Positions 16,805 to 26,647 are shown, counted from the first letter of the stretch. The stretch: DNA of 41,992 bases from Nitrosomonadales bacterium (GCA_016199835.1 JACQFX010000028.1:1-41992), one strand, 5' to 3'. Numbers and translations are program-made. Notes: generated by a model from the letters alone, not told the origin.

Positions 16805-17326
16805 TTACCCCGTAATTTCTTCTACGCTCTTGCCGCGCTTCGCAGCGATCTCGGCAGGAGAGTTAAGCGCCTGCAATCCGTTCAGGGTCGCACGCACCAC
16901 GTTGTAGGGATTGCTGGAACCTATGCACTTGGCCAGAATGTTGTGCACACCCACGGCCTCGAACACCGCACGCATCGCGCCACCCGCAATAATCCCGGTA
17001 CCTTCCGATGCCGGCTGCATGTACACCTTGGCGGCGCCATGGCGGCCGATCACCGCATGATGCAGCGTGCCATTCTTCAGATTGACCTTGGTCAACTTGC
17101 GGCGCGCTTCATCCATCGCCTTCTGCACGGCCACCGGCACTTCCTTGGATTTGCCCTTGCCCATGCCAACGCGTCCATCACCGTCACCTACCACGGTCAG
17201 CGCGGCAAAACCGAGTATGCGGCCACCCTTCACTACCTTGGTCACGCGGTTGATCGAGATCATTTTCTCGATCATGCCGTCGCCACGATCTTCTGCTTGC
17301 TGTGCTTTACCTTGCGCCTTAGCCAT
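16805..17326 (-). CDS. rpsE: 30S ribosomal protein S5
   Basis: S5 is at the mRNA entry site and influences decoding accuracy. The spectinomycin-loop region [24 protein letters not shown] is wild-type in appearance, and [14 protein letters not shown] follows. Two adjacent ATG codons occur. The second (17326, MAKAQGK) is preferred because GGAG then lies 6 nt away rather than 3 and related proteins start MAK. Length is 173 aa. It follows rplR closely. Confidence 0.97.
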   Translation of the reverse strand: MAKAQGKAQQAEDRGDGMIEKMISINRVTKVVKGGRILGFAALTVVGDGDGRVGMGKGKSKEVPVAVQKAMDEARRKLTKVNLKNGTLHHAVIGRHGAAKVYMQPASEGTGIIAGGAMRAVFEAVGVHNILAKCIGSSNPYNVVRATLNGLQALNSPAEIAAKRGKSVEEITG

Positions 17327-17338
17327 CATTTACTCCAC

Positions 17339-17695
17339 TCAGAACTTCAAGCCATGTTCGCGCGCGGCTTCAGCCAGCGCCTTTACACGACCATGATATT
17401 TGAAACCGGAACGGTCGAATGCCACGGCCTCTATACCGGCGCTCTTGGCCTTTTCGGCAATGCGCTTGCCCACTACCTCTGCCGCCTTGGTGTTGCCACC
17501 ATTGGCCAGATCCTTGCGCACGTCAGCTTCCAGACTGGAGGCGCTGGCAAGTATCTTGCTGCCGCAAGCCGAGATCACTTGCGCATAGATATGCAGGTTG
17601 GTGCGGTGAATCGCCAGGCGATTCGTCTTTTGCTCAGCAATGCGTGCACGGGTTTTACGTGCTCTGCGCTGACGCGTTTCATTCTTGTTTGCCAT
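17339..17695 (-). CDS. rplR: 50S ribosomal protein L18
   Basis: L18 binds 5S rRNA and links it to 23S rRNA. The basic N-terminus [16 protein letters not shown] and the central [21 protein letters not shown] fit the family, with the C-terminal [24 protein letters not shown] as signature. Length is 118 aa, normal. It lies 11 nt after rplF and 12 nt before the preferred rpsE start. Confidence 0.98.
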   Translation of the reverse strand: MANKNETRQRRARKTRARIAEQKTNRLAIHRTNLHIYAQVISACGSKILASASSLEADVRKDLANGGNTKAAEVVGKRIAEKAKSAGIEAVAFDRSGFKYHGRVKALAEAAREHGLKF

Positions 17696-17706
17696 ATCCG
17701 CCTCGA

Positions 17707-18240
17707 TTATTTCTTCTTGGTTTCTTTCAGGATCACCACTTCATCGGCGTAGCGCACACCTTTACCCTTGTAGGGTTCGGGTTCGCGGAACGCGCGAATC
17801 TCGGCGGCGACCTGGCCGACTTGCTGCTTGTCTGCACCCTTCAGCACTATTTCAGTCTGAGTCGGGGTTTCCACCTTCACGCCCTTGGGCATCTTGTAAG
17901 CGACCGGGTGAGAGAAACCGAGCGTCAGATTCAACGTATCACCAGCAGCCTGTGCGCGATAACCCACGCCGACCAAGGTCAGCTTGCGCTCGAAGCCCTT
18001 GCTCACGCCCAACACCATGTTGGCCAGCAACGCGCGCACCGTACCCGACATGGCATTCGCCTGCTGGGAGTCATTGGTGGCGCTGCACTGCAACTGCTCG
18101 CCTACGCGCTGCACGGCAACATCGCCATTCAACGCCTGCGTCAAGGCGCCCAGCGGCCCCTTCATGGAAATTTCGTTGGCAGCCAGCATCACTTCGACAC
18201 CAGCAGGCAACGCTATAGGATTTTTAGCAACTCTGGACAT
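17707..18240 (-). CDS. rplF: 50S ribosomal protein L6
   Basis: L6 is located at the base of the L7/L12 stalk near the GTPase centre. The start [19 protein letters not shown] and the C-terminal signature [16 protein letters not shown] are diagnostic of bacterial L6. Length is 177 aa, with both tandem alpha/beta domains. It lies 10 nt after rpsH and 11 nt before rplR. Confidence 0.98.
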   Translation of the reverse strand: MSRVAKNPIALPAGVEVMLAANEISMKGPLGALTQALNGDVAVQRVGEQLQCSATNDSQQANAMSGTVRALLANMVLGVSKGFERKLTLVGVGYRAQAAGDTLNLTLGFSHPVAYKMPKGVKVETPTQTEIVLKGADKQQVGQVAAEIRAFREPEPYKGKGVRYADEVVILKETKKK

Positions 18241-18250
18241 GTTCCCTCCG

Positions 18251-18646
18251 TTACGCGACGATGCACAGAACTTCGCCGCCGATACCGTTGGCGCGTGCCT
18301 TGTGATCTGTCATCAACCCTTTGGAGGTCGACACGATAGCGATACCCAGGCCGTTCATCACCTTGGGTATATCTTCGCTACCCTTGTATACACGCAGTCC
18401 AGGACGGCTGACGCGCTGGACCTTTTCGATCACGGGGCGACCAGCATAGTACTTCAAGCCAATCTCCAGCAGCGGCTTGCCGTCATTCTGCGCGACCTTG
18501 AAACCGTCCACATAACCTTCATCCTGCAGCACCTTGGCAATCGCCACCTTGAGCTTGGAAGAAGGCATCACTACTGTTACTTTTTCCGCCATCTGCGCGT
18601 TACGAATACGCGTCAGCATGTCGGCGATCGGATCACTCATACTCAT
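18251..18646 (-). CDS. rpsH: 30S ribosomal protein S8
   Basis: S8 binds helix 21 of 16S rRNA. In E. coli it is also the translational repressor of the spc operon. The product begins [22 protein letters not shown] and ends with the S8 signature [18 protein letters not shown]. The first ATG (18646) fits AGGG at 7-nt spacing. Another ATG lies two codons later. Length is 131 aa. It lies 10 nt after rpsN. Confidence 0.98.
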   Translation of the reverse strand: MSMSDPIADMLTRIRNAQMAEKVTVVMPSSKLKVAIAKVLQDEGYVDGFKVAQNDGKPLLEIGLKYYAGRPVIEKVQRVSRPGLRVYKGSEDIPKVMNGLGIAIVSTSKGLMTDHKARANGIGGEVLCIVA

Positions 18647-18656
18647 AGATTCACCC

Positions 18657-18962
18657 TTACCAGCTTGCCTTGACTACACCGGGGATTTCGCCGCGCATTG
18701 CGTATTCACGCAACTTGGTGCGGCCCAGGCCGAACTTGCTGAACGTGCCGCGCGGGCGGCCGGTCAACGCACAACGGTTGCGCAAACGCACCGGACTGGA
18801 ATTGCGCGGCAGCGCTTGAAACTTCTGGCGCGCAACATAACGCTCTTCATCGCTCAGCTTGACGTTGGCAATGATCGCCAGCAATTCAGCACGCTTTGCA
18901 GCGTATTTCTTTACTGTTTCGCGACGCTTGAGATCACGGTTAATGACAGCAGTCTTGGCCAT
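18657..18962 (-). CDS. rpsN: 30S ribosomal protein S14 (zinc-free long form)
   Basis: S14 sits in the 30S head. At 101 aa with [27 protein letters not shown] it is the long form without the CxxC zinc ribbon. This contrasts with S4 and L36 in this cluster, which keep zinc ligands. The start [24 protein letters not shown] is typical. Gaps to rplE (7 nt) and rpsH (10 nt) are small. Confidence 0.98.
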   Translation of the reverse strand: MAKTAVINRDLKRRETVKKYAAKRAELLAIIANVKLSDEERYVARQKFQALPRNSSPVRLRNRCALTGRPRGTFSKFGLGRTKLREYAMRGEIPGVVKASW

Positions 18963-18969
18963 TTCGCCC

Positions 18970-19509
18970 TCAGTTCTTCAATGGAAATTTGAATGCCAAC
19001 AGAAGTGCTTTCGCCTCTTCGTCGGTCTTCGCGCTGGTGGTGATGGTGATGTTCATGCCACGCAACGCATCAATCTTGTCGTACTCGATTTCCGGGAAAA
19101 TGATCTGTTCCCTGACACCCATGTTGTAGTTGCCACGACCGTCGAACGCCTTGCCGGAAATACCACGGAAGTCGCGGATACGCGGGATGGCAATAGTCAC
19201 CAGACGATCCAGGAATTCGTACATGCGCTCTTTGCGCAAGGTCACCTTGCAACCCACCGGATAATTCTCGCGTATCTTGAAACCCGCGATGGATTTCTTG
19301 GACTTGGTCACCACCGGCTTCTGGCCTGCGATCTTCTGCATGTCGCCCACCGCAAATTCCATCACCTTCTTGTCCGCAACCGCTTCGCCCACACCCATGT
19401 TCAGGGTGATCTTTTCGATACGCGGCACTTCCATGACAGACTTGTAGCCGAACTTTTTCATCAGCTCAGGCGCCACGCTATCCTTGTAATAATCAAACAG
19501 ACGAGCCAT
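18970..19509 (-). CDS. rplE: 50S ribosomal protein L5
   Basis: L5 binds 5S rRNA and contacts P-site tRNA and S13. The sequence [20 protein letters not shown] leads into the signature [17 protein letters not shown]. The ATG at 19509 is preferred over a GTG two codons upstream because AAGGAG is 9 nt away, giving the usual 179 aa. The later [18 protein letters not shown] is also typical. It lies 13 nt after rplX. Confidence 0.98.
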   Translation of the reverse strand: MARLFDYYKDSVAPELMKKFGYKSVMEVPRIEKITLNMGVGEAVADKKVMEFAVGDMQKIAGQKPVVTKSKKSIAGFKIRENYPVGCKVTLRKERMYEFLDRLVTIAIPRIRDFRGISGKAFDGRGNYNMGVREQIIFPEIEYDKIDALRGMNITITTSAKTDEEAKALLLAFKFPLKN

Positions 19510-19522
19510 GCTCACACACTCC

Positions 19523-19837
19523 TTAAGCGTCTATCACTTCACCGCTGGACTTGAAAACGCGCACTTTGCGTCCATCATCCAGCGTCTTGGTACCCACACG
19601 ATCAGCCTTCTTCGCTGTCGCGTTGTATATGGCCACGTTGGAAACATGTATCGACGCTTCCATTTCCACGATGCCGCCAGCCAGCCCTTTCATGGGATTC
19701 GGCTTCTGGTGTTTCTTGACCTTGTTGATGCCGCTTACTACCAAACGATCATCCAACACGCTCAACACGTTACCGCGACTGCCTTTATCTTTTCCGGCAA
19801 TGACGATGACATCATCATTTTTTCTGATCTTGCGCAT
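19523..19837 (-). CDS. rplX: 50S ribosomal protein L24
   Basis: L24 is one of the two assembly-initiator proteins of the 50S subunit. A KOW motif is visible in [21 protein letters not shown]. This is followed by the family segment [28 protein letters not shown]. Length is 104 aa, normal. It lies 36 nt after rplN and 13 nt before rplE. Confidence 0.98.
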   Translation of the reverse strand: MRKIRKNDDVIVIAGKDKGSRGNVLSVLDDRLVVSGINKVKKHQKPNPMKGLAGGIVEMEASIHVSNVAIYNATAKKADRVGTKTLDDGRKVRVFKSSGEVIDA

Positions 19838-19873
19838 GATTTTTCCTTGACTGCGGATTTTTTTCCTGGCCGC

Positions 19874-20242
19874 TTACAACACTTCGGGCGCCAGCGAAAC
19901 GATCTTCATGAAACGCTCGGTGCGCAACTCGCGCGTCACCGGCCCGAAAATACGGGTGCCGATCGGCTCCAGCTTGTTGTTCAGCAACACTGCCGCATTG
20001 CCGTCGAACTTGACCAGCGAACCGTCCGGACGACGCACACCTTTGGCAGTACGCACCACGACGGCACTATAAACTTCACCCTTCTTCACACGGGCACGCG
20101 GAGCAGCATCCCTGATGCTGACCTTGATCACGTCGCCGATGGCCGCATAGCGACGCTTGGATCCGCCCAGCACCTTGATGCACATGACGGAACGCGCGCC
20201 GGTATTGTCGGCCACATTCAAAACCGATTGCATTTGTATCAT
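19874..20242 (-). CDS. rplN: 50S ribosomal protein L14
   Basis: L14 lies at the subunit interface and forms bridges to 16S rRNA. The product [27 protein letters not shown] and the signature for L14 ([30 protein letters not shown]) are clear. Length is 122 aa. GGAG lies 8 nt before the ATG. It is the first gene of the spc operon and is preceded by a promoter and a structured leader. Confidence 0.98.
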   Translation of the reverse strand: MIQMQSVLNVADNTGARSVMCIKVLGGSKRRYAAIGDVIKVSIRDAAPRARVKKGEVYSAVVVRTAKGVRRPDGSLVKFDGNAAVLLNNKLEPIGTRIFGPVTRELRTERFMKIVSLAPEVL

Positions 20243-20334
20243 TTGTCAATCTCCAACTTTATCCGCCTGCGGCGGCTAGTTTTGGAACCCGTACGGGTCA
20301 GGCCGCCGCAAACGGCGGTGAAACGAAGCCGCGC
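20243..20334 (-). promoter_or_regulatory. Structured leader of the spc operon
   Basis: Between the spc promoter and rplN the leader holds three inverted repeats in a row: CCGCCG/CGGCGG (20313-20328, loop CAAA), the palindrome ACCCGTACGGGT (20287-20298) and a GC-rich CCGCC...GGCGG element near 20263-20275. None is followed by a T-run, so they look like RNA structure rather than terminators. A regulatory ligand is unknown. Confidence 0.5.
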
Positions 20335-20363
20335 ATTCTATTTAAACTTGAGCCGAAGCGCAA
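20335..20363 (-). promoter_or_regulatory. spc operon promoter
   Basis: On the minus strand TTGCGC (20358-20363) and TAGAAT (20335-20340) are exactly 17 nt apart, followed by GCGCGG. It lies between rpsQ and rplN, where E. coli also has its spc promoter. The TAGAAT plus GCGCGG core is identical to the str promoter. Confidence 0.72.
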
Positions 20364-20390
20364 GGGGTAAATGCAACTTTAATTACTAAC

Positions 20391-20654
20391 TTATTCCGCT
20401 TGTGCTTTTTCGAGCAATTTGCTCACGCGCCAGCTCTTGGTCTTGGCGATAGGGCGGCACTCTTCGATCATGACCACATCGCCCTGATTGAACTCATCGT
20501 TCTCGTCATGCGCATGGTATTTTTTCGATACGCTGACAATCTTGCCCAGCGTCGCATGCTTGACCTTGCGCTCGACCAGTACGGTAACGGTCTTGTTCAT
20601 CTTGTCGCTCACCACCGTGCCGGTCAGCGTACGTTTCAGATTCGTTGCACTCAT
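20391..20654 (-). CDS. rpsQ: 30S ribosomal protein S17
   Basis: S17 is an OB-fold primary binder of 16S rRNA. Seen are [22 protein letters not shown] and the signature [18 protein letters not shown]. Length is 87 aa. It overlaps rpmC by 4 nt and is the last gene of the S10 operon proper, with 148 nt before rplN holding the spc promoter. Confidence 0.98.
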   Translation of the reverse strand: MSATNLKRTLTGTVVSDKMNKTVTVLVERKVKHATLGKIVSVSKKYHAHDENDEFNQGDVVMIEECRPIAKTKSWRVSKLLEKAQAE

Positions 20655-20845
20655 TGCTGCGCACCCTTTTCTTTCAATATGGTTTTCACGCGGGCAATAT
20701 CACGACGCACCTTGCCCAGCTCGCTGTTGTTGCTAAGCTGCTGGGTTGCCACCTGCATACGCAGGCTGAATTGCGCGCGCCCCAGAGACAGCAGCTCCTG
20801 CTCCAGCTCCGTCGCGGATTTTGTTCTCAGTTCACTCGCCTTCAT
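20651..20845 (-). CDS. rpmC: 50S ribosomal protein L29
   Basis: L29 lies near the exit tunnel and helps dock trigger factor and SRP. The 64-aa product is two helices, beginning [21 protein letters not shown] and containing the signature [15 protein letters not shown]. It starts 2 nt after rplP and overlaps rpsQ (ATGA). Confidence 0.98.
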   Translation of the reverse strand: MKASELRTKSATELEQELLSLGRAQFSLRMQVATQQLSNNSELGKVRRDIARVKTILKEKGAQQ

Positions 20846-20847
20846 GC

Positions 20848-21264
20848 TTACGCTCCTACCTGTCTGATCACGAATGTAGTAGCAATGGGCAACTTGGCAG
20901 AAGCCAGGCGGAATGCCTCGCGTGCCAGCGTCTCGTCCACGCCGTCCATTTCATACAGCATCTTGCCGGGTTGAATCTCGGCAACGTAGTACTCCGGGTT
21001 ACCCTTACCGTTACCCATACGCACTTCGGCCGGCTTCTGCGAAATCGGCTTATCCGGGAAAATACGGATCCAGATACGACCACCGCGCTTGATGTGACGC
21101 GTCATGGCACGACGGGCCGCTTCGATCTGACGCGCCGTCAAACGCCCGCGCGCGACAGCCTTGAGGCCGAACTCGCCGAAACTGACTTTATTGCCGCGCG
21201 TCGCGATGCCGGTGTTACGGCCCTTCTGCTCCTTGCGGTATTTCCTTCTAGCTGGCTGTAGCAT
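20848..21264 (-). CDS. rplP: 50S ribosomal protein L16
   Basis: L16 organises the A site and peptidyl transferase region. It shows [36 protein letters not shown] and the signature [22 protein letters not shown]. Length is 138 aa. Its first 17 nt overlap the end of rpsC in another frame, a tight junction that makes independent initiation depend on sequence inside rpsC. Confidence 0.98.
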   Translation of the reverse strand: MLQPARRKYRKEQKGRNTGIATRGNKVSFGEFGLKAVARGRLTARQIEAARRAMTRHIKRGGRIWIRIFPDKPISQKPAEVRMGNGKGNPEYYVAEIQPGKMLYEMDGVDETLAREAFRLASAKLPIATTFVIRQVGA

Positions 21265-21961
21265 GTTTCGCTCCCGACTTTCTTACTCTTTTTTCTGGTT
21301 CAGCCGCCACCGGGGTAGCCTGCTCTTCCGTGGCACTGTGTTCGCCCTTGTACACCCACACCTTGACACCGATGATGCCGTAGGTGGTCTTGGCCTCGGA
21401 GAAACCATAATCGATATCGGCACGCAGAGTATGCAATGGCACACGACCTTCGCGATACCACTCGGTACGCGCGATTTCGATACCGTTCAGACGACCGGCG
21501 CTCATGATCTTGATACCTTGCGCGCCCAGGCGCATGGCATTCTGCATGGCGCGCTTCATGGCGCGGCGGAACATGATGCGCTTCTCGAGTTGCGAGGTAA
21601 TGCTGTCGGCGATCAGTTGCGCATCGATTTCCGGCTTGCGCACTTCTTCGATGTTCAGAGCCACGTCTGGCAGAGCCATGCGCTTGCGCAATTCTGCGCG
21701 CAAGGTTTCGATGTCTTCGCCCTTCTTGCCGATCACCACGCCAGGACGCGCAGTATAGATCGTAATCTTGGCATTCTTGGCCGGACGCTCGATGACGATC
21801 CTGGAGACGCCGGCATTGGCCAGCTTCTTCTTCAGGTAGTCGCGCACCTCGATATCCTTGTGCAGCATGTCAGCAAAGTTTTTGCTGTTGGCGTACCACT
21901 TGGAAGTCCAGTTTTTCTGTACACTCAAGCGGAAACCGATTGGATGAATTTTCTGTCCCAT
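21248..21961 (-). CDS. rpsC: 30S ribosomal protein S3
   Basis: S3 forms part of the mRNA entry tunnel and helicase activity of the 30S subunit. The start [22 protein letters not shown], the KH motif [20 protein letters not shown] and the C-terminal signature [21 protein letters not shown] identify it. Length is 237 aa. It follows rplV by 8 nt. Confidence 0.98.
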   Translation of the reverse strand: MGQKIHPIGFRLSVQKNWTSKWYANSKNFADMLHKDIEVRDYLKKKLANAGVSRIVIERPAKNAKITIYTARPGVVIGKKGEDIETLRAELRKRMALPDVALNIEEVRKPEIDAQLIADSITSQLEKRIMFRRAMKRAMQNAMRLGAQGIKIMSAGRLNGIEIARTEWYREGRVPLHTLRADIDYGFSEAKTTYGIIGVKVWVYKGEHSATEEQATPVAAEPEKRVRKSGAKHATAS

Positions 21962-21969
21962 GGCTTTCC

Positions 21970-22299
21970 TCAGTTCCCGACGGTTATCGTAATGTGGCAG
22001 GTCTGCTTCTCGATGCCAGTGCCACGCCCTTTGGCGCGCGCGATCATGCGTTTCAGCGAAGCGCCCTTGTCCACATAGATCGTGGTCACTTTCAGCTCGT
22101 CGATGTCAGCGCCGTCATTATGTTCGGCATTGGCGATCGCGGATTCCAGCACCTTCTTGATGATTACGGCACCCTTCTTCGGGCTGAATGCCAACAGGTT
22201 AAGCGCCTTGTCCACCGGCAGGCCGCGAACCTGATCTGCCACCAGACGCCCCTTCTGTGCCGACAGGCGAACACCTCTCAATACTGCGGTTGTGCTCAT
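21970..22299 (-). CDS. rplV: 50S ribosomal protein L22
   Basis: L22 lines the exit tunnel and its loop is the site of macrolide-resistance changes. Seen are [25 protein letters not shown] and the C-terminal hairpin [20 protein letters not shown]. Two adjacent ATG codons occur (22302, 22299). The second is preferred because AGGAGG is then 4 nt away instead of 1. Length is 109 aa. Confidence 0.97.
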   Translation of the reverse strand: MSTTAVLRGVRLSAQKGRLVADQVRGLPVDKALNLLAFSPKKGAVIIKKVLESAIANAEHNDGADIDELKVTTIYVDKGASLKRMIARAKGRGTGIEKQTCHITITVGN

Positions 22300-22307
22300 C
22301 ATGCCTC

Positions 22308-22589
22308 CTATTTCTTGACCGCTGCTTTTTTATCGGCAGCATGTCCCTTGAATGTGCGGGTCAGAGAAAACTCGCCCAGCTTGTGACCTACCATGTTCTC
22401 GGAGATATACACCGGAATATGGGTCTTGCCGTTATGCACGGCGATGGTCAGGCCGACGAAATCCGGCAACACAGTGGAACGGCGCGACCAGGTTTTCACC
22501 GGACGCTTGTCACTGGTCGCGCGCACTGTCTCGACCTTTTTCATCAAGTGCGCATCAACGAATGGACCTTTTTTAATGGAACGTGCCAT
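22308..22589 (-). CDS. rpsS: 30S ribosomal protein S19
   Basis: S19 pairs with S13 in the 30S head. The sequence [20 protein letters not shown] and the signature [32 protein letters not shown] are diagnostic. Length is 93 aa, normal. It lies 13 nt after rplB and just before rplV. Confidence 0.98.
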   Translation of the reverse strand: MARSIKKGPFVDAHLMKKVETVRATSDKRPVKTWSRRSTVLPDFVGLTIAVHNGKTHIPVYISENMVGHKLGEFSLTRTFKGHAADKKAAVKK

Positions 22590-22602
22590 ATCTTGTTACC
22601 CC

Positions 22603-23430
22603 TTAAACCTGAAAGCGGCGGCGGACGATCATGCCGCTGGTGCGCTTGTTGCGACGAGTACGGAAGCCCTTGGCCGGTACGCCCCATGGGCTGACCGGAT
22701 TGCGGCCGGCGGCGGTCTTGCCTTCACCACCACCATGCGGGTGGTCGACCGGGTTCATCGCCACACCGCGCACGGTCGGACGCACACCGCGCCAGCGCAT
22801 CGCACCAGCCTTGCCGATGGAACGCAGGGAATGTTCGCCATTGCCCACTTCACCGATGGTTGCGCGGCAATCCACGTGCACCTTGCGAATCTCGCCAGAG
22901 CGCAAACGCAGTTGCGCGTAAGCGCCTTCACGGGCCAGCAACTGAACCGAGGTGCCTGCGGAACGCGCCAGTTGCGCGCCTTTGCCCGCCAGCATCTCGA
23001 TGCAATGGATGGTCGAACCCACCGGAATGTTGCGCAACGGCAAGGCATTGCCTGCCTTGATCGGCGCTTCCGGGCCGCTCAGCAATTGCGCGCCCACTGC
23101 CACCCCCCTGGGGGCGATGATGTAGCGGCGCTCACCGTCGGCATAGCACAACAACGCCAGATGCGCAGTACGGTTCGGGTCATATTCCAGGCGTTCGACC
23201 GTGGCTGGGATGCCATCCTTGTCGCGTTTGAAATCCACCACGCGGTAGTTCTTCTTGTGCCCACCACCCATGTGACGGGTAGTAATATGGCCGTTATGGT
23301 TGCGGCCGGCAGTGCGGTTCTTCCTCTCGACCAGCGCGGCATGCGGCTTGCCCTTGTGCAGATCGGGATTGACCACTCGCACGACGGCGCGGCGACCGGG
23401 AGATGTTGGTTTGAGTTTGATCAGTGCCAT
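22603..23430 (-). CDS. rplB: 50S ribosomal protein L2
   Basis: L2 is essential for subunit association and peptidyl transferase centre integrity. The start chosen is the ATG at 23430 ([17 protein letters not shown]). The frame is open to 23487 but those residues overlap rplW and are not L2-like. The C-terminal signature [13 protein letters not shown] contains the key His. Length is 275 aa. Confidence 0.98.
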   Translation of the reverse strand: MALIKLKPTSPGRRAVVRVVNPDLHKGKPHAALVERKNRTAGRNHNGHITTRHMGGGHKKNYRVVDFKRDKDGIPATVERLEYDPNRTAHLALLCYADGERRYIIAPRGVAVGAQLLSGPEAPIKAGNALPLRNIPVGSTIHCIEMLAGKGAQLARSAGTSVQLLAREGAYAQLRLRSGEIRKVHVDCRATIGEVGNGEHSLRSIGKAGAMRWRGVRPTVRGVAMNPVDHPHGGGEGKTAAGRNPVSPWGVPAKGFRTRRNKRTSGMIVRRRFQV

Positions 23431-23435
23431 GATAT

Positions 23436-23753
23436 TTATCCTTGCTCGCCTGCGGCAAAATTGATTTCCTGGCCGGACGCGAGGCACACGTATGCCTTCT
23501 TCCAGTCCTTGCGGCGTCCCAGGGATCTGCCGAAGCGCTTGTTCTTGCCTTTGACGTTGGCCACCTGCACGCTCTGGACATTCACCTTGAACATCAGCTC
23601 AACCGCAGCCTTGATCTCCGGCTTGGTCGCATCAGAGACCACACGGAAAATCACCTGCTCATCCTTTTCGGCAACATAAGTCGCCTTTTCGGAAATCTGC
23701 GGAGCGAGCAATACGTTCATCAAACGCTCCTGACTAAAGTTCTGTGCGCTCAT
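23436..23753 (-). CDS. rplW: 50S ribosomal protein L23
   Basis: L23 is at the tunnel exit and is the main docking site for trigger factor and SRP. Visible are [24 protein letters not shown] and the rRNA-binding loop [23 protein letters not shown]. Length is 105 aa. Its ATG overlaps the rplD stop by 4 nt. An internal Met at residue 12 is a possible alternative start, less likely because of the overlap. Confidence 0.97.
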   Translation of the reverse strand: MSAQNFSQERLMNVLLAPQISEKATYVAEKDEQVIFRVVSDATKPEIKAAVELMFKVNVQSVQVANVKGKNKRFGRSLGRRKDWKKAYVCLASGQEINFAAGEQG

Positions 23754-24376
23754 GCCAGTATCTCCTCAATTTTCGCCATCGCACCGCGCGTTACCAGCAC
23801 CTTGGAGAAACGCACCAGACTGACCGGGTCGGCTTGATGGGCTTCCAGCACCAGCACGTTGGGCAGGTTGCGCGAGGACAGGTACAGGTTCTCATCGATG
23901 CTGTCGGTGATGATCAGCACGCGGCTGGAGTCCAGACCCATGCCCTTCATCTTCTGCGCCAGCAATTTGGTCTTGGGCGCATCTATCGTCAGACTATCCA
24001 CCACTGCCAGGCGATCTTCGCGCACCAGTTGCGAGAAGATCGACGCCAGACCCGCGCGATACATCTTGCGGTTGATCTTTTGCGTGTAATTCTGGTCGGG
24101 CGAATTCGGGAATATCTTGCCGCCGCCGCGCCACAACGGGCTGGACGCCATACCGGCACGAGCGCGACCCGTACCTTTTTGCGCGAACGGCTTGCGCGTG
24201 GACTTGGCGATCTCGCTGCGGCCCTTTTGCTTGCTGTTGGCGGAGCGCGCGTTAGCCTGGTAAGCAGTTACCAGTTGATGCACCAGCGCCTCGTTATATT
24301 CGCGACCGAACAGATCGTCCGAAGCGGAGATGCTCGCTGCCGCCTGGCCTTTATCGTTAATGACTTTCAATTCCAT
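23750..24376 (-). CDS. rplD: 50S ribosomal protein L4
   Basis: L4 lines the tunnel and in E. coli also represses the S10 operon by acting on its leader. The extended loop [28 protein letters not shown] is clear. Length is 208 aa. It overlaps rplC by one base (TAATG) and rplW by four. Whether L4 control operates here is unknown, but a switch-like leader lies before rpsJ. Confidence 0.98.
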   Translation of the reverse strand: MELKVINDKGQAAASISASDDLFGREYNEALVHQLVTAYQANARSANSKQKGRSEIAKSTRKPFAQKGTGRARAGMASSPLWRGGGKIFPNSPDQNYTQKINRKMYRAGLASIFSQLVREDRLAVVDSLTIDAPKTKLLAQKMKGMGLDSSRVLIITDSIDENLYLSSRNLPNVLVLEAHQADPVSLVRFSKVLVTRGAMAKIEEILA

Positions 24377-25020
24377 TATGCACCTGCCTTCACTGCCGGA
24401 CGCACAACCACGTCGCCCCCCTTGGAACCGGGAACGGCGCCGATGACCAGCAACAGCTGGCGGTCAGCATCAATACGAGCGATTTCGAGATTCTGCACAG
24501 TGCGCTGCACGTCACCCAGATGACCTGTCATGCGCTTGCCGGGAAACACACGACCGGGATCCTGCGCCATACCGATGGAGCCAGGTACGTTGTGCGACTT
24601 GGAGTTACCGTGCGTAGCGCGACCCGACTTGAAGTGGTAACGCTTGATGGTACCCGCGTAGCCCTTACCGATGGTCACACCGGTAACGTCCACCTTCTGG
24701 CCAACCTTGAACAGATCCACACCGATCGTGCCGCCTGCTTGCAGGCTGCTCAGTTCTTCCGGGGTGGCGGTGAATTCTTTCAGTACGCTACCCGCTTCCA
24801 CGCCCGCTTTGGCGTAGTGTCCTGCCGCAGCCTTGACGACGCGGCTGGCACGGCGTGTGCCATAAGCCACCTGCACGGCGCTGTAGCCGTCGGTTGCAGC
24901 GGATTTGATTTGGGTGACGCGATTGTTGGACACGTCCAGCACAGTCACCGGCAACGATACTCCGTCGTCGGTAAAAATGCGGGTCATGCCAATCTTGCGA
25001 CCGACAAGTCCTAGACTCAT
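24376..25020 (-). CDS. rplC: 50S ribosomal protein L3
   Basis: L3 is an assembly initiator of the 50S subunit near the peptidyl transferase centre. It begins [25 protein letters not shown] and shows the signature [40 protein letters not shown], which includes the Gln methylated by PrmB in other bacteria. Length is 214 aa. It lies 72 nt after rpsJ. Confidence 0.98.
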   Translation of the reverse strand: MSLGLVGRKIGMTRIFTDDGVSLPVTVLDVSNNRVTQIKSAATDGYSAVQVAYGTRRASRVVKAAAGHYAKAGVEAGSVLKEFTATPEELSSLQAGGTIGVDLFKVGQKVDVTGVTIGKGYAGTIKRYHFKSGRATHGNSKSHNVPGSIGMAQDPGRVFPGKRMTGHLGDVQRTVQNLEIARIDADRQLLLVIGAVPGSKGGDVVVRPAVKAGA

Positions 25021-25092
25021 TATCTTTTCCTCTTGTTTAAGGGGCTGACTTCAATTGGCCAGCCGATTCGTACTGCAAACTTACAACTATAT

Positions 25093-25404
25093 TTACTGCA
25101 ACTTGATCTCTACATCCACGCCAGCCGGCAGATCCAGCTTCATCAGCGCATCCACAGTCTTTTCTGTAGGATCCACAATGTCCATCAGGCGCAGGTGTGT
25201 GCGGATCTCGAACTGATCGCGCGAAGTCTTGTTTACGTGCGGCGAACGCAGTACATCAAAGCGCTCGATCTTGGTGGGCAGAGGCACCGGCCCCTTGACC
25301 ACGGCACCAGTACGCTTGGCGGTATCGACGATACGCAGCGCAGACTGGTCTATCAGACGATAATCAAACGCCTTCAGGCGAATGCGGATTTTCTGACTTT
25401 GCAT
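25093..25404 (-). CDS. rpsJ: 30S ribosomal protein S10 (NusE)
   Basis: S10 works in the 30S head and, as NusE, in transcription antitermination with NusB and NusG. It reads [21 protein letters not shown] and has the signature [25 protein letters not shown]. Length is 103 aa. It opens the S10 operon after its own promoter and leader, downstream of tuf. Confidence 0.98.
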   Translation of the reverse strand: MQSQKIRIRLKAFDYRLIDQSALRIVDTAKRTGAVVKGPVPLPTKIERFDVLRSPHVNKTSRDQFEIRTHLRLMDIVDPTEKTVDALMKLDLPAGVDVEIKLQ

Positions 25405-25441
25405 AATTTCTCTCTTGCCATTTTGGCAGACTGGCTGCCAG
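25405..25441 (-). promoter_or_regulatory. Alternative-hairpin leader before rpsJ
   Basis: Three short complementary segments lie just before the rpsJ ribosome site. TGGCAG (25435-25440 on the minus strand) can pair with CTGCCA (25424-25429), and the same central TGCCA can instead pair with TGGCA (25416-25420). The two stems exclude each other, and the second ends next to the purine stretch AAGAGAG. This could switch translation of the S10 operon. Confidence 0.45.
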
Positions 25442-25461
25442 TTAAAGAACGAAGGGCGCGG

Positions 25462-25491
25462 ACTCTATCACAAAACACCGCGCCTGGTAAA
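25462..25491 (-). promoter_or_regulatory. S10 operon promoter
   Basis: On the minus strand TTTACC (25486-25491) and TAGAGT (25462-25467) are 18 nt apart, followed by CCGCGCCC. The hexamers match four of six consensus positions each. The GC-rich discriminator resembles the other ribosomal promoters here. Transcription would begin about 50 nt before rpsJ. Confidence 0.6.
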
Positions 25492-25501
25492 CAAATTGTG
25501 C

Positions 25502-25532
25502 AGCCCGGATAAAGTGCAGCGGGATCCGGGCT
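25502..25532 (-). repeat. REP-like hairpin downstream of tuf
   Basis: AGCCCGGAT (25502-25510) and ATCCGGGCT (25524-25532) form a perfect 9-bp stem around a 13-nt loop. GTAGCCCGGAT...ATCCGGGCTAC units are common intergenic palindromes in proteobacteria. The minus strand continues GCACAATTTG, not a good T-run, so it may act as a stabilising hairpin or weak terminator of the str operon. Confidence 0.65.
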
Positions 25533-25547
25533 ACATTTCTTACTCGA

Positions 25548-26647
25548 TTACTCGATGATCTTCGCTACCACACCCGCGCCGACGGTACGGCCACCTTCGC
25601 GGATCGCGAAGCGCAGACCTTCTTCCATCGCGATCGGGGCGATCAGTGCAACCGTCACCGATACGTTGTCGCCTGGCATCACCATCTCGGTGCCGGCCGG
25701 CAGTTCAACCGCGAGATCTCGGCCGTGAACTTCGTGTGCGGCGTGATCGAACCGGGCTTGGCCAACACCTGGCCGCGCTCCACTTCTTCGCGCTTCGTGC
25801 CGCGCAGCAGCACGCCCACGTTGTCGCCTGCCTGACCCTGATCCAGCAGCTTGCGGAACATTTCCACGCCGGTGCAGGTGGTCTTCAGCGTTGGCTTCAA
25901 GCCCACGATCTCGATTTCTTCGCCGACCTTGATGATGCCGCGCTCGATACGACCGGTAACAACCGTGCCGCGACCGGAGATGGAGAATACGTCTTCCACC
26001 GGCATCAGGAACGTACCGTCCAGTGCGCGCTCGGGCTGAGGGATGTAGCTGTCCAGCGCTTCGGCCAGACGGAAAATCGCCTGCTCGCCCAGGTCGCCTG
26101 TATCGCCCTCAACCGCCTTCAGGGCAGAACCCTTGATGATGGGGATGTCGTCGCCCGGAAAGTCGTACTTCGACAGCAGCTCGCGCACTTCCATTTCGAC
26201 CAGCTCCAGCAGCTCGGCGTCGTCCACCATGTCGCACTTGTTCATGAACACGATGATGTAAGGCACGCCAACCTGGCGCGCCAGCAGGATGTGCTCGCGC
26301 GTCTGCGGCATCGGGCCGTCGGCTGCCGACACCACCAGAATCGCGCCGTCCATCTGCGCTGCACCCGTGATCATGTTCTTCACGTAGTCGGCGTGGCCCG
26401 GGCAGTCAACGTGCGCGTAGTGGCGGTTCGCTGTCTCGTATTCCACGTGTGCCGTGTTGATCGTGATGCCGCGCGCTTTCTCTTCCGGCGCCGCGTCGAT
26501 CTGGTCATACGCCTTCGCTTCACCGCCAAACTTCTTCGACAGCACGGTCGTGATCGCCGCAGTCAATGTCGTCTTGCCATGGTCCACGTGACCGATGGTG
26601 CCCACGTTCACGTGGGGCTTCGTACGTTCAAATTTACTCTTTGCCAT
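25548..26647 (-). pseudogene. tuf: Elongation factor Tu with 91-bp internal loss and frameshift
   Basis: EF-Tu brings aminoacyl-tRNA to the ribosome. Residues 1-311 are normal, with GHVDHGK (19-25), DCPGHADY and NKCD as GTPase motifs. After FTAEI the frame turns into [11 protein letters not shown] and stops at 25679. The missing piece is about 31 codons (YVLSKEEGG... to ...DVTG) at the start of domain III. The final part (VELPAG to AKIIE, stop 25548-25550) follows in another frame. From ATG to the true stop there are 1100 bases against about 1191 expected. The window's last base corresponds to this junction in the second copy, so an assembly error is the likely cause. Confidence 0.9.
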
